From contig CM036215.1 of assembly GCA_020631735.1 (NCBI GenBank), forward strand, positions 9,884,346-9,948,345: a DNA stretch of 64,000 nt, in the 5' to 3' direction. The notes under the pieces are model-generated. The model was given only the letters and a program-made list of their open reading frames with translations. It ran no database searches and was not told where the DNA came from. This stretch comes from Saccharum officinarum (taxonomy: Eukaryota; Streptophyta; Magnoliopsida; Poales; Poaceae). Positions 11,682 through 21,469 of this stretch are shown piece by piece; the stretch's first letter is position 1; every line of letters starts with the position of its first letter. The position numbers and the translations under genes were made by a program.

Positions 11682-12133
11682 TGTTGTGTTTCGTAGTTCG
11701 TTGGATTCGTTAGATCGGGTTCGGATCTCAGTGAGCAGTAGACGAAATCGATTTACAGTAAGTGTATGACTACCGCTACGACTGCTGTTAAGTGGAAAAG
11801 GGAACGAGTGAAATGCGCAAACCGTCGCTAGGAGCAGCAGCAGTCGATCCGGAAGAAGCGCCGGTGTTGGAGTCGTTCGCTGGCGGAGCCATCGTCGGTG
11901 GCGGCTTCCCGTCGCTGGCAGCGCCCCTTCTCTGATCGGGATTAGGGTTAGGAATGTCGGTGGGAACTGGCTGCGGCAAACCTCGTGCTTTGAGCCCCGG
12001 CCCCCACCTCCTATATATAGCGCTGTGCGACGGGGGCCCACCAACCATATTGGGTTGGGCGCCCCCGATCAGGGCGCGAGAACAAGGCCCATTAGGCCGT
12101 TGGGCCTAATGACAGGGAGATCATAACCTAACA
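11682..12133 (-). repeat. Copia 3' LTR (left copy, 452 bp)
   Basis: The repeat starts TGTTG and ends AACA and matches 17980-18413 base for base apart from one substitution (T against G in the sixth base) and 18 extra bases near 11885-11905. The extra bases are bounded by TGGCGG direct repeats, so the right copy probably lost them by slippage. On the minus strand it carries the TATA-like CTATATATAG at 12011-12020. Because the polyprotein reads on the minus strand, this is the 3' LTR. Confidence 0.95.
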
Positions 12134-12144
12134 TTCTCCCCCTT
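12134..12144 (-). promoter_or_regulatory. Polypurine tract of the Copia element
   Basis: The minus strand reads AAGGGGGAGAA directly before the 3' LTR, the expected place and composition for the plus-strand primer of reverse transcription. Confidence 0.85.
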
Positions 12145-12346
12145 GATCTCTCATCATCTTCTTCGTTCTTTAATTTCATACTTAAACTTTCGATTCATAT
12201 TTTTCTTGTTTCTATCCTATTCCATTGCAGATTGGTGCATTGAACTGTTTCATCGTCACAGCAATTAGTGCCGTTAGACTAACAGCTACAACACATTTCT
12301 CTGTTTTGGAATGAAGTTTCTTCTGGGCCCTTCGTATGTTCGGGAA

Positions 12347-15300
12347 TCATAGGCTTTCCCTTAAACCCATGCCGGCTACGTGTTCTCTGAACACGTTGGG
12401 TGGTAAGCCCTTAGTGAGCGGATCCGCGAGCATTTTCTCTGTACTTATATGCTCAAGATTTATAATATGATCCCGAACTTTATCTTTTACAACATAGTAC
12501 TTTATGTCAATGTGTTTGGCAGCACCACTTGACCTATTGTTGTAAGCATATTGTACTGCTGGGTTGTTATCACAATACAACCTCATCGGTTCATTTATAT
12601 CATCAATCACTTTCAATCCGGGTATGAATTTCTTTAGCCAATTCACCTGCCCCGTTGCCTCATAGCATGCTACAAACTCGGCATACATTGTCGAGGATGT
12701 AGTTACGGTTTGTTTGGAGCTTTTCCACGATATAGCCCCTCCTGCGAGAGTAAATATATATCCTGACGTGGATTTTCTTTCTTCTCCCGCATAATCAGAA
12801 TCTGAATATCCCTCTATCTTCAGGGAATCAGATCTTCTATACGTTAGCATGAGGCCTTTCGTACCCTGCAAATAACGCAGGACTTTCTTCACCAATTTCC
12901 AATGTTCTATTCCTGGATTCTTTTGATATCTGCCAAGTAACCCGGTGACAAAAGCCAAGTCAGGGCGTGTACACACTTGAGCATATTGTAAACTTCCAAC
13001 TGCTGAAGCATACGGTACCGCTTTCATTCGGTTAATCTCATATTCATTCTTGGGACATTGATGTTCCCCATATCTATCGCCCTTGACAATAGGAGCAGGT
13101 GAAGAACTGCACGCATGCATACTAAATTTCTTCAAAACCTTTTCTATGTATGCCTTTTGCGACAGTCCCAGTACCCCCTTTCTTCTATCTCGGTGAATCT
13201 CTATTCCCAAAACAAACGAGGCCTCACCGAGATCTTTCATATCGAAGTTTGAGGACAAGAATTTCTTCGTTTCCATTAGTAGACTGACATCACTGCTAGC
13301 AAGCAGGATATCATCCACATACAGAATTAGGAATATATACTTTCCATTCTTAAATTTTGCGTAAACGCAATTGTCCTCAACATTTTCCTTAAACCCAAAA
13401 CCTTTTATCGTTCTATCAAATTTCAAATACCACTGTCTTGAGGCTTGTTTCAATCCGTAGATTGATTTCTTTAGACGGCATCCCATATTTTCTTTTCCTT
13501 TTACAACAAAACCTTTCGGTTGTGCCATATAAACATTTTCTTCCAAATCCCCGTTAAGGAACGCCGTTCTTACATCCATTTGATGTAATTCCAAATCATA
13601 GTGGGCCACAAGTGCCATTATAATTCTGAAGGAATCTTTACATGAAACTGGAGAAAACGTCTCATTGTAATCAATCCCTTCTCTTTGCGTAAAGCCTTTC
13701 GCCACAAGTCGCGCTTTAAATCTTTCTATATTCCCTTGGGAGTCATATTTTGTTTTGTAGATCCATTTACAACCTACTGTTTTGGCTCCCTTAGGAATGA
13801 TTTCTAAGTCCCAAACTTTGTTGGTACTCATTGATTTCATTTCATCTTCCATGGCCTTAAGCCACTTTGATGAGTGGTCGCTTCTCATGGCTTCTTCAAA
13901 TGAGGTGGGATCATCCCCCATCTGAAATTCTTCTGTTTCATAAACTTCATAATCATTAGAAATAGCTGACCTTCTTGTTCTTTGAGACCTTCTAGGGGCC
14001 TCTGGCACTTGTTCCACATTGGGCTGTTGTTGTTCTTCCTCATGTGCGACGTTTGGTTCTATGGGATCCTCAAGGACAGCCTCCTCAAGGACAGGTTCCT
14101 CATTTTCATTAGTTGTCGCCACGGGAGAACTTGCAACAGGTGTTGGCTCTGCAGTGTCCTGCACTGTCGGCTCAACAGCAACAGGTAGCGTAAAGAATGG
14201 TTCTTCAACCATCGGAGTGGGTACATGTACCCGTTTCTCCTGTAGGCTTATTTCTCGTGCTACCATGCTCCCCCTGATCATGTTATCCTCCAAGAACACA
14301 GCGTGTCTTGTTTCTACAATTTTCGTATGTCTGTCAGGACAATAAAATCGATATCCTTTCGATCTTTCTGGATAGCCAATGAAATGGCAGCTGACTGTCT
14401 TGGAGTCTAACTTTCCTATATTTGGGTTAAACACTTTTGCCTCAGCTGGACAGCCCCACACACGTAAATGGTTAAGTGAGGGTTCCCTTCCTGTCCATAA
14501 TTCATACGGTGTTTTAGGCACCGATTTGCTTGGTACTCGATTAAGTATATGAATGGCGGTTTTCAGTGCCTCCATCCATAAACTAATCGGTAAAGTGGAG
14601 TAACTTATCATGCTTCTTACCATATCCATTAAGGTACGGTTTCGTCTTTCAGCCACTCCATTCTGCTGAGGCTCCCCCGGTGTGGAGTACTGAGCGACTA
14701 TGCCATTTTCCTGTAGAAACTTTGCAAACGGTCCAGGAATTTGACCATATGGGGTATGTCGCCCATAGTACTCTCCACCTCGATCTGATCGTACTATCTT
14801 TATTTTCTTATCATGCTGATTTTCAACCTCAGCTTTAAATATTTTGAATTTATCCAATGCTTCCGATCTTTCTTTAATTGGATAAATATAGCCATAACGA
14901 GAGTAATCGTCTGTGAATGTTATAAACGAATCATAACCATCCACGCTTTTCACAGGAAATGGACCACATATGTCAGTGTGGATGATTTCTAAAGTTCCTG
15001 TGCTTCGTTTGGCATTTTTCTTAATTTTCTTGACATACTTTCCTTTGATGCAATCAATGCATTGTTCTAAATCTGAAAATTCTAAGTGCGGAAGAATTGA
15101 TTCTTTAATTAGCCGTTCCATTCTCCCCCTCGAAATATGACCCAAGCGACAGTGCCATAATTTCGAAGAGGCATCATCAATTCGCTTCCGCTTCTTAATT
15201 ACATTCGCAGATGGGGAATCATTCATATTCTCATCGCATACATTGTTCGCATTTTCATCAAGGGATAATAAATAAAGTTTGTCTTGTCGGAAGGCAAGAC

Positions 15301-16591
15301 CAACACATTCATTATTAACGAGTATCTTACATTTGCCATCACCAAAATGGCAATCAATTCCATCATCATCGAGTTTCGAAACACTTATTAAATTTCTACG
15401 CAAAGAGGGAACGAAAAGTACTTCTTTAAGTCTAAGTACAAAGCCGTTCTTCAATTCTAGAGATAAATCTCCAATTGCTTCAACATCGGCTTGTACTCCA
15501 TTCGCAACTTTAATCGTTCTTTCTCCTCTTTGCAAGGTTCTCGTCCCACTTAACCCCTGTAAGGAATTTGCAACATGAGTAGTTGCTCCTGAATCAACCC
15601 ACCAAGTGGATTTTGCATAACATAAATACAGGGATTCATCTACAAATGTAATAAATTCATCACCTCTTTTCAGTAGAGATTTCAGAAAGTCAGGACAGTC
15701 TCTTTTGTAGTGTCCCTTCTTGAAGCAGTGCTTGCATTGGTCCTTTTCAGCTCCACCATAGGAGTTGCTCTGCTGATTCTCAGGTTCCTGGGGTTTCTTT
15801 CCCTGTGAGGAAGAGGCCTTGTCCCACTTGGGTTTCCCCTGTGGTTTAGAATTCTTGCTATTAAAGTTCTTTCTTTTATTATCCTTCACAAAATGAGCGG
15901 ACTCACTCTGTGAGGATTTTATCCTCTCCTCTTCTTGAGCACACATTGAGATGAGTCTCTCTATGCCCCATCTTTCAGGCTGCATGTTGTAGTTCACAAT
16001 GAAAGTATCATATTCTTTTGGCAAAGAAGCAAAAATTAAATGAATCAGGAAATCATCTTCCTTCAAATTCATCTCTTTCAGCTTAGATGCCGTGGTGTTC
16101 ATCTTCAAGATGTGCTCTCTGATGCTACCGCCAGTATATTTTTCATTCACAAGTTTCTTTATCAGTGAACTTGCTGTGGCCTTGGTAGACCCAGTAAACT
16201 GACTCTTGATTTTCTCAAGATATTCTGTGGCAGTAGCACATTCAGGGATTGAGCCCCTTATCTGTTCTTCTATGGTGGCTTTGGCCACCAACAGGCACTT
16301 GCGATTGGAGAGAGTCCATTGCCTATGTTCAAGGTCATATTTCATTCTTATCTCAGCATGATCACGCTTTCGAGCAGTGAAATCAGCGTCAGATTCATTA
16401 TCACCTCTCACCGGGTCCTCTGGTTCAGTGGGACACGGTGAGATGATGGCATAATCGACCTCTCCCAATGCAAGTTCCAATTCATACTTTTCCCGCCACA
16501 CACGGTAATTGCTCCCGTTGAGTGTCGGGATGTTCGCGATGTTCACAATGCATTTACCTCCTGAAACCACATCAGAGTAAGTGAGTAACAT
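12347..16591 (-). CDS. Ty1/Copia gag-pol polyprotein, uninterrupted (1414 aa)
   Basis: One open frame holds the whole Copia protein in canonical order. Gag is at about 20-300 with a CX2CX4HX4C zinc knuckle ([14 protein letters not shown], 286-299). The aspartic protease has [10 protein letters not shown] (D333). The integrase has the GAG-pre-integrase histidines near 480 and D540, D603 and E648 as the likely catalytic triad. The reverse transcriptase follows (about 920-1170) with YVDD at 1091-1094. RNase H shows YSDSDYAG (1262-1269), E1305 and D1341. No stop or frameshift is present. The protein would be processed inside virus-like particles and carry out cDNA synthesis and integration. The first ATG lies in a short leader that includes an acceptor-like TTTCAGGAGG, so Gag could begin slightly later. 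Together with near-identical LTRs, this suggests a recently active and possibly autonomous copy. Confidence 0.95.
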   Translation of the reverse strand: MLLTYSDVVSGGKCIVNIANIPTLNGSNYRVWREKYELELALGEVDYAIISPCPTEPEDPVRGDNESDADFTARKRDHAEIRMKYDLEHRQWTLSNRKCLLVAKATIEEQIRGSIPECATATEYLEKIKSQFTGSTKATASSLIKKLVNEKYTGGSIREHILKMNTTASKLKEMNLKEDDFLIHLIFASLPKEYDTFIVNYNMQPERWGIERLISMCAQEEERIKSSQSESAHFVKDNKRKNFNSKNSKPQGKPKWDKASSSQGKKPQEPENQQSNSYGGAEKDQCKHCFKKGHYKRDCPDFLKSLLKRGDEFITFVDESLYLCYAKSTWWVDSGATTHVANSLQGLSGTRTLQRGERTIKVANGVQADVEAIGDLSLELKNGFVLRLKEVLFVPSLRRNLISVSKLDDDGIDCHFGDGKCKILVNNECVGLAFRQDKLYLLSLDENANNVCDENMNDSPSANVIKKRKRIDDASSKLWHCRLGHISRGRMERLIKESILPHLEFSDLEQCIDCIKGKYVKKIKKNAKRSTGTLEIIHTDICGPFPVKSVDGYDSFITFTDDYSRYGYIYPIKERSEALDKFKIFKAEVENQHDKKIKIVRSDRGGEYYGRHTPYGQIPGPFAKFLQENGIVAQYSTPGEPQQNGVAERRNRTLMDMVRSMISYSTLPISLWMEALKTAIHILNRVPSKSVPKTPYELWTGREPSLNHLRVWGCPAEAKVFNPNIGKLDSKTVSCHFIGYPERSKGYRFYCPDRHTKIVETRHAVFLEDNMIRGSMVAREISLQEKRVHVPTPMVEEPFFTLPVAVEPTVQDTAEPTPVASSPVATTNENEEPVLEEAVLEDPIEPNVAHEEEQQQPNVEQVPEAPRRSQRTRRSAISNDYEVYETEEFQMGDDPTSFEEAMRSDHSSKWLKAMEDEMKSMSTNKVWDLEIIPKGAKTVGCKWIYKTKYDSQGNIERFKARLVAKGFTQREGIDYNETFSPVSCKDSFRIIMALVAHYDLELHQMDVRTAFLNGDLEENVYMAQPKGFVVKGKENMGCRLKKSIYGLKQASRQWYLKFDRTIKGFGFKENVEDNCVYAKFKNGKYIFLILYVDDILLASSDVSLLMETKKFLSSNFDMKDLGEASFVLGIEIHRDRRKGVLGLSQKAYIEKVLKKFSMHACSSSPAPIVKGDRYGEHQCPKNEYEINRMKAVPYASAVGSLQYAQVCTRPDLAFVTGLLGRYQKNPGIEHWKLVKKVLRYLQGTKGLMLTYRRSDSLKIEGYSDSDYAGEERKSTSGYIFTLAGGAISWKSSKQTVTTSSTMYAEFVACYEATGQVNWLKKFIPGLKVIDDINEPMRLYCDNNPAVQYAYNNRSSGAAKHIDIKYYVVKDKVRDHIINLEHISTEKMLADPLTKGLPPNVFREHVAGMGLRESL

Positions 16592-17979
16592 TTATACATG
16601 GAATCATATGCTTTAACTCAACGTTGGTCAAATTAAAACATATAATTCATTTATGCAATAATTTTACATCACCGTTGGGCAGAAATAAAATTAATGCACA
16701 ATTTTCATGAATCAAAATCATAATATTGTTATTAACAACGTTGGTCAGAAAATAACAATACTACAATTCATCTTCAATTATTATTTATTTTTCAAAACCA
16801 AATTCTCCCGTTGGTTCGAATTTGATAATGAAAATAAACATATCAAGTACGCAGCGGAAACAATAATAAAATTCTCATAATATTATTTTCCAGAAGCACT
16901 AAAAAAAAAAATTTTCATTATTTCTGAGCAAAAACGTCGTTGGACAAATTTGCACGAAAAATTCTTATCAAAATTTCATTCAAATTCATTCATTTATTTA
17001 TCAAATTCATATAAATTTGCCTCTGGAAAAAAAAATTTTCGTTTTCTTCATATTTGGCCCGAAGGCCTTTTCTTCCCCCCGCGGCCCAGCCAGCGAAGGC
17101 GGCCCAGCCAGCCAGGCCCTTTTCTTCCCCCCGCGGCCCAGCCAGCGGAGGCGGCCCAGCTCGGCTAGCCAAGGATGGCCTGCCAGCCGCAGCACCTCGG
17201 CCCATCAGCGGCCCGTCAGCCGATGGCCTAGGGTTTCAAAAACCCGACTCAATCCTGGCCGTCCGTTTGATCCGATGGTGGAGCGCAGAGATCGGTAGAT
17301 CAAAACCCTCCCCACCGGCCGCCGAACTCGTGACCTAGTTCACTTGTTTCTTTCTTTCCACCGCTCTCAGTGCCGCTCGGCAGTCTTGGTGGCCGCATCC
17401 GCCGGCGGCTCGCCGGAGCAGGGGCGTCATGTCATCCTTCTTCTTCTCGTGTGGCCACCGGCCTTCTTCTCTCCCCTTCCCTTCGGTCTCCTGAGTAGCG
17501 CGCGGCCACCCATGGACCCCGGCCGGAGAAGTCGAAGACGGTGGCGCCGCTGCTGCCCCCCTCGCCGGCGCGCGAGCTCGCCCTGGGCTGAGCTCGCCGC
17601 CGTCGAGCGGGCTAGCAGACGGCGCCCTTCTCTCTCGCGCGCGCGCCGTGGAGCACGGTGGCCGCGGCGGTTTCATTCTTCACCGCGCGGGCTCCCAAAA
17701 GGACCCGGCCGCCGGCGAGTACGGTGGCCGCAGCGGTTTCATCCTCCACCGCGCGGGCTCGGTATGAAGGTCCAGGTATGACCCGTTCATGTTCATTTCC
17801 TTCTTCATTTCTTTCTTTTCGTTCATCCGAATGGGGATTAGGGTTACAGTTCGTCCCCTCTTTCGGATTAGTGTCTAGGGTTCTTTCGTTTTTCTTAATT
17901 TTCTTTCCCGATCCACAACAGATCGGACGGATTTACTCCCCGATCTGTTTTCTTATCGAACCGTCGGCTCCGGTACCAT
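16592..17979 (-). other. Copia 5' leader (about 1.39 kb) with GC-rich block and 52-bp repeat
   Basis: This lies between the 5' LTR and gag on the minus strand. The half next to gag is AT-rich. The half next to the LTR (about 17060-17800) is very GC-rich with alternating long frames on both strands and no domain. Two 52-bp-spaced copies of CCTTTTCTTCCCCCCGCGG start at 17066 and 17118. The leader is long for a Copia element. The GC-rich block might be captured host sequence, but nothing in it is recognisable. Confidence 0.6.
17966..17978 (-). promoter_or_regulatory. Primer-binding site of the Copia element
   Basis: The minus strand reads TGGTACCGGAGCC one base inside the 5' LTR. It differs at two positions from the usual TGGTATCAGAGCC complementary to initiator-Met tRNA, so priming by tRNA-Met is likely but not certain. 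Confidence 0.7.
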
Positions 17980-18413
17980 TGTTGGGTTTCGTAGTTCGTT
18001 GGATTCGTTAGATCGGGTTCGGATCTCAGTGAGCAGTAGACGAAATCGATTTACAGTAAGTGTATGACTACCGCTACGACTGCTGTTAAGTGGAAAAGGG
18101 AACGAGTGAAATGCGCAAACCGTCGCTAGGAGCAGCAGCAGTCGATCCGGAAGAAGCGCCGGTGTTGGAGTCGTTCGCTGGCGGCTTCCCGTCGCTGGCA
18201 GCGCCCCTTCTCTGATCGGGATTAGGGTTAGGAATGTCGGTGGGAACTGGCTGCGGCAAACCTCGTGCTTTGAGCCCCGGCCCCCACCTCCTATATATAG
18301 CGCTGTGCGACGGGGGCCCACCAACCATATTGGGTTGGGCGCCCCCGATCAGGGCGCGAGAACAAGGCCCATTAGGCCGTTGGGCCTAATGACAGGGAGA
18401 TCATAACCTAACA
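17980..18413 (-). repeat. Copia 5' LTR (right copy, 434 bp)
   Basis: This is the partner of 11682-12133. It has the terminal TG...CA, the TATA-like CTATATATAG at 18291-18300 (minus strand) that would drive element transcription, and the TGAGG target duplication directly after it (18414-18418). It is 18 bases shorter than the other copy. Confidence 0.95.
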
Positions 18414-20409
18414 TGAGGTTGTAACCTTACATGAACCAACTGGTCTCTACTCTCTAGTAATCAGAGTGCCTTCATCAAGACGAGAGTGACCCACGACAAT
18501 TTCATGTATGTTAGAAATCTTGCACGGCGACTGCATAGATCAAACACTCCGGCGTCGCTATTCAAACTTGATATCACAAAAGCCTTCGATTCGGTCTGTT
18601 GGGATTACCTGCTTGACCTTCTTCATAGGCGAGGCTTCCCAACAAGATGGAGGAATTGGCTTGCTGCCATCTGGTCGTCATCCACCTCAAAAGTCCTAGT
18701 AAATGGCACTCCAGGCAAGGCGATCCAGCATGGTCATGGACTGAGGCAAGGAGACCCCCTCTCCCGCTACTGTTCGTGCTAGCGATTGATCCCCTTGTCA
18801 AGCTGCTGGAGTGTGCTACTCAGGAAGGCCTCCTCACCCCTTTGCGCGGTCACCATGCTCAGTTGCGAATTTCGCTATATGCTGACGACGCTGCAATCTT
18901 CCTTGATCCAACATCGCAAGACGACACAAACCTGAGATCCCTTCTGGAACTTTTTGGCACAACCTCTGGTTTATCCACCAATCTTGAAAAAAGCTCCTTC
19001 GTGCCGATTCGCTGTCGGGGACTCAACTTGAATCAGATTCTGGATAGTTTCCCTGCTGCACGTGCTACATTCCCATTAAAGTACCTGGGTCTGCCTCTCA
19101 CCTTGATGCGTTTAAGAAAGGTCGATTGTCATCCCCTACTTGACAAAGCTTCCAGCAAGCTGGCACATTGGCAGCCGGCAGGGCAGGCTTCTCACAACAT
19201 CCGGACGCACGACGCTTGTCAAGTCAGTGTTGTCGGCTCAGCCAATCTACTTCCTTACATCGCTTAGACCTCCTGAAGGAATCCTTAAGGAGCTGGATGC
19301 CAAACAACGATGCTTCCTATGGACGGGCGGAACACGGCTAGCTGGAGGGAAATGCAAAGTGGCTTGGAAACAGGTGCGCCGACCAACAAAATTGGGTGGT
19401 CTTGGAGTGCTAGATATCTATAAATTTTCACGGGCCATGCGGCTGCGTTGGCTATGGCAATCTTGGAAGTCCGAAAATAAGCCTTGGGTTGGGATGGAGA
19501 TCCCCTGCACCAATACAGATAGAAGGCTTTTCAATGCGGCGACAAAAATTACAATTGGAAATGGAGCAAAGGCCTTATTTTGGCACTCCACATGGTTGGA
19601 TGGGATTTGTCCAAAGGACCTGGCACCCACGATTTTTGCATTGAGCAGGAAAAAGAACAGGAAAGTTCAGCAAGCAGTAGCTGGAAATGTTTGGGACCAG
19701 GACTTGAACGTGCTACACATAAACTCTGTCCTCCAAATTTCCTAGTTTGTGAGCCTCTGGGAGAAGGTCCGCTCTACTCACCTTGACCCAAACTTACAGG
19801 ACCAGATCACTTGGCGTTTCTGTGCTTCTGGTGAATACTTAGCACGCTCGGCAAACTTGGCTCAATTCTTGGGATCCATTTCCACCGGCCACGACAAGCT
19901 CATATGGCGCACTTGGGCCCCTCCCAGATGCAAATTCTTTGCCTGGCTTTCTTTCCAAAATCGCCTTTGGACTTCAGATCGCCTCCAAAAACGTGGTTGT
20001 CCCAATCAACAGGTCTGCCCCCTCTGCCATAGCACGGATGAATCTGCCATTCACTTACTTGCACACTGCCGCTATAGCCTCCGAGTTTGCAATGTCGTGC
20101 GTACTTGGACGGGTGGCAACTTGCCATTTCAGTAGCATGGGAGATTTGGAAAGAGAGAAATGCGAGAATATTTGATCGCCGCCGTAACACAACGGAAGCA
20201 CTGAAGATGAAGGAAAGGCTAGACTCTGGTGTGCAGCAGGAGCCAAAAAAAAACTTTGTGTGATCATTCCTACTTCCCTTGCTTGAGGCATAGCTTAGTT
20301 TTTGTGCATTTTGTTTCTTTTGTGTGATTGTTTTGTATAGTGCTTGTTCCCTTCTATATCAATACAAGTTTGGCAGAGCTCCCGCCGACCGTTTCAAAAA
20401 AAAAAAAAA
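18414..20409 (+). mobile_element. LINE 2 (L1 type), 3' part: reverse transcriptase, zf-RVT, poly(A)
   Basis: The interrupted RT resumes with NQSAFIKTRVTHDNF (about 18465), FKLDITKAFDSVCWD, GHGLRQGDPLS, the catalytic LYADDAAIF (about 18880), YLGLPLTLMRL, then GGLGVLDIYKFSRAMRLRWLW. A zinc-binding tail at about 19900-20090 has WAPPRCKFFAWLSFQNR and CPLCHSTDESAIHLL. Several frame changes and stops make it inactive. The 3' end has a GGC...GCC mini-hairpin (ggcagagctcccgcc) followed by 14 A residues at 20396-20409. With 10957-11681 it forms a 5'-truncated LINE of about 2.7 kb. Confidence 0.9.
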
Positions 20410-20628
20410 GCCTTGAGCGTTGTTTGGCCCTCTGACTTGCTTCAACAGAGTGTAGACAGTAGAAGTGTAATTCATTCTGGCCCAACCTTCTATATTCCTG
20501 GACCATCCAAATGAGCTGTTTTGCAGCTACCAGCATCTAGAAAAAATTTTAATGAGTCCACATCCTTTTTTATTGAGCAGAACAAATATTCTTTGTTCAT
20601 GAGAACCGCGCTCGCTCTCTCCTGTCCG
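20410..20628 (-). mobile_element. LINE 1, piece 3 (pre-RT segment on the minus strand)
   Basis: The minus strand encodes VQEYRRLGQNELHF and RAKQRSRL in one frame. This matches the region just before the reverse transcriptase of L1 ORF2; the LINE at 21694 has VAQEHRVLSDGEIRL and IARQRSRV at the same place. In coding order it is the piece expected next upstream of the fragment ending near 9355, so the retroposon and LINE 2 between them were inserted into LINE 1. The join is not exact: a few codons seem missing. Confidence 0.5.
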
Positions 20629-20647
20629 TGCAGCACCTGACGACCCC

Positions 20648-21433
20648 ATGTGTGCTGAGGCAGAGCTGGGCTGCACGGCTGAGTCTGGGGCTTTGGCAGT
20701 TGGGGAGGGGGTCACGGGTCAACTGATGACCATCGACCGTGACCCAAACTCAGGCTCCGAGTCAGCAGCCGTCTATAAAGGCTTAGTGGGCCGCTCGCTT
20801 GATGAGGATCTTGGACTGATGGTGGGCCAGGTGGACTGGGCCATGGGACCCTGCTCAGCAAACGCGTCCGAGGAGCACGGCCATGTTGTTGCCGCGGTCC
20901 TTACCGGGCCTGTTTGCACTGAGCCCGGTATGTCCGTTTTCCCAGCACAGGTGGACGCCGGACTACCTGTGCAAGACTTGGTCGGTGCGCCGGACGCGGC
21001 CGTTGTACTGACGACCACGCCGGTAGGCGTAGCTGACATGGCCGTCGCTGCGCCTGTCGTGGCTACGCAGTCCGTCGACGAGTTCATCAGTGAGCTCATC
21101 AAGCCGCTGCCTCAAACCATCCTATCCACCCCCAGTCTGCGTTCTACCAGGGACCCAAGGGCTATTGACACCGTCGAATGGCTGCCCAAGCGTAGCGCGA
21201 GGCTGGCGGCCAAGAGCAGGTTCCGCGAGGAGAAACCGGACAAGCAAGCCAGGAAGATACTGATGAGGAAGCTGGGATACGACGTCCAGACGGAGCACCC
21301 GGACGAGGCCACGTTCCAGGAGTTCCACGACGCGGCATTCAAGGTCGCGCTGGTGGGTGAGGCTGAAGAGGCCATGCAGGTACTACTCCGTGGTGGCCGC
21401 GCAAACGGCGGTCGGGCGGTCCGGGCCGCCTGA
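20648..21433 (+). CDS. LINE 3 ORF1-like protein, C-terminal part
   Basis: A 261-codon open frame directly precedes ORF2. The first two thirds are acidic and low in complexity. The last third is basic and charged (LPKRSARLAAKSRF, KQARKILMRKLGYD), a composition often seen in the C-terminal part of plant L1 ORF1 proteins. No CCHC knuckle or RRM is visible, which fits loss of the N-terminal part by 5' truncation. The frame is open upstream of the ATG, so the true start may be missing. In intact elements ORF1 binds the element RNA. Confidence 0.55.
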   Translation: MCAEAELGCTAESGALAVGEGVTGQLMTIDRDPNSGSESAAVYKGLVGRSLDEDLGLMVGQVDWAMGPCSANASEEHGHVVAAVLTGPVCTEPGMSVFPAQVDAGLPVQDLVGAPDAAVVLTTTPVGVADMAVAAPVVATQSVDEFISELIKPLPQTILSTPSLRSTRDPRAIDTVEWLPKRSARLAAKSRFREEKPDKQARKILMRKLGYDVQTEHPDEATFQEFHDAAFKVALVGEAEEAMQVLLRGGRANGGRAVRAA

Positions 21434-21469
21434 AGCTCCGCGTGTCCATCGTCGCACAACAAGTTTGCC

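Noticed and set aside
12347..16591. Endogenous pararetrovirus (caulimovirid)
   Set aside because: Protease-integrase-RT order, YVDD, TG...CA LTRs, PBS, PPT and the 5-bp target duplication are those of a Ty1/Copia retrotransposon; no movement protein or coat domain is present.
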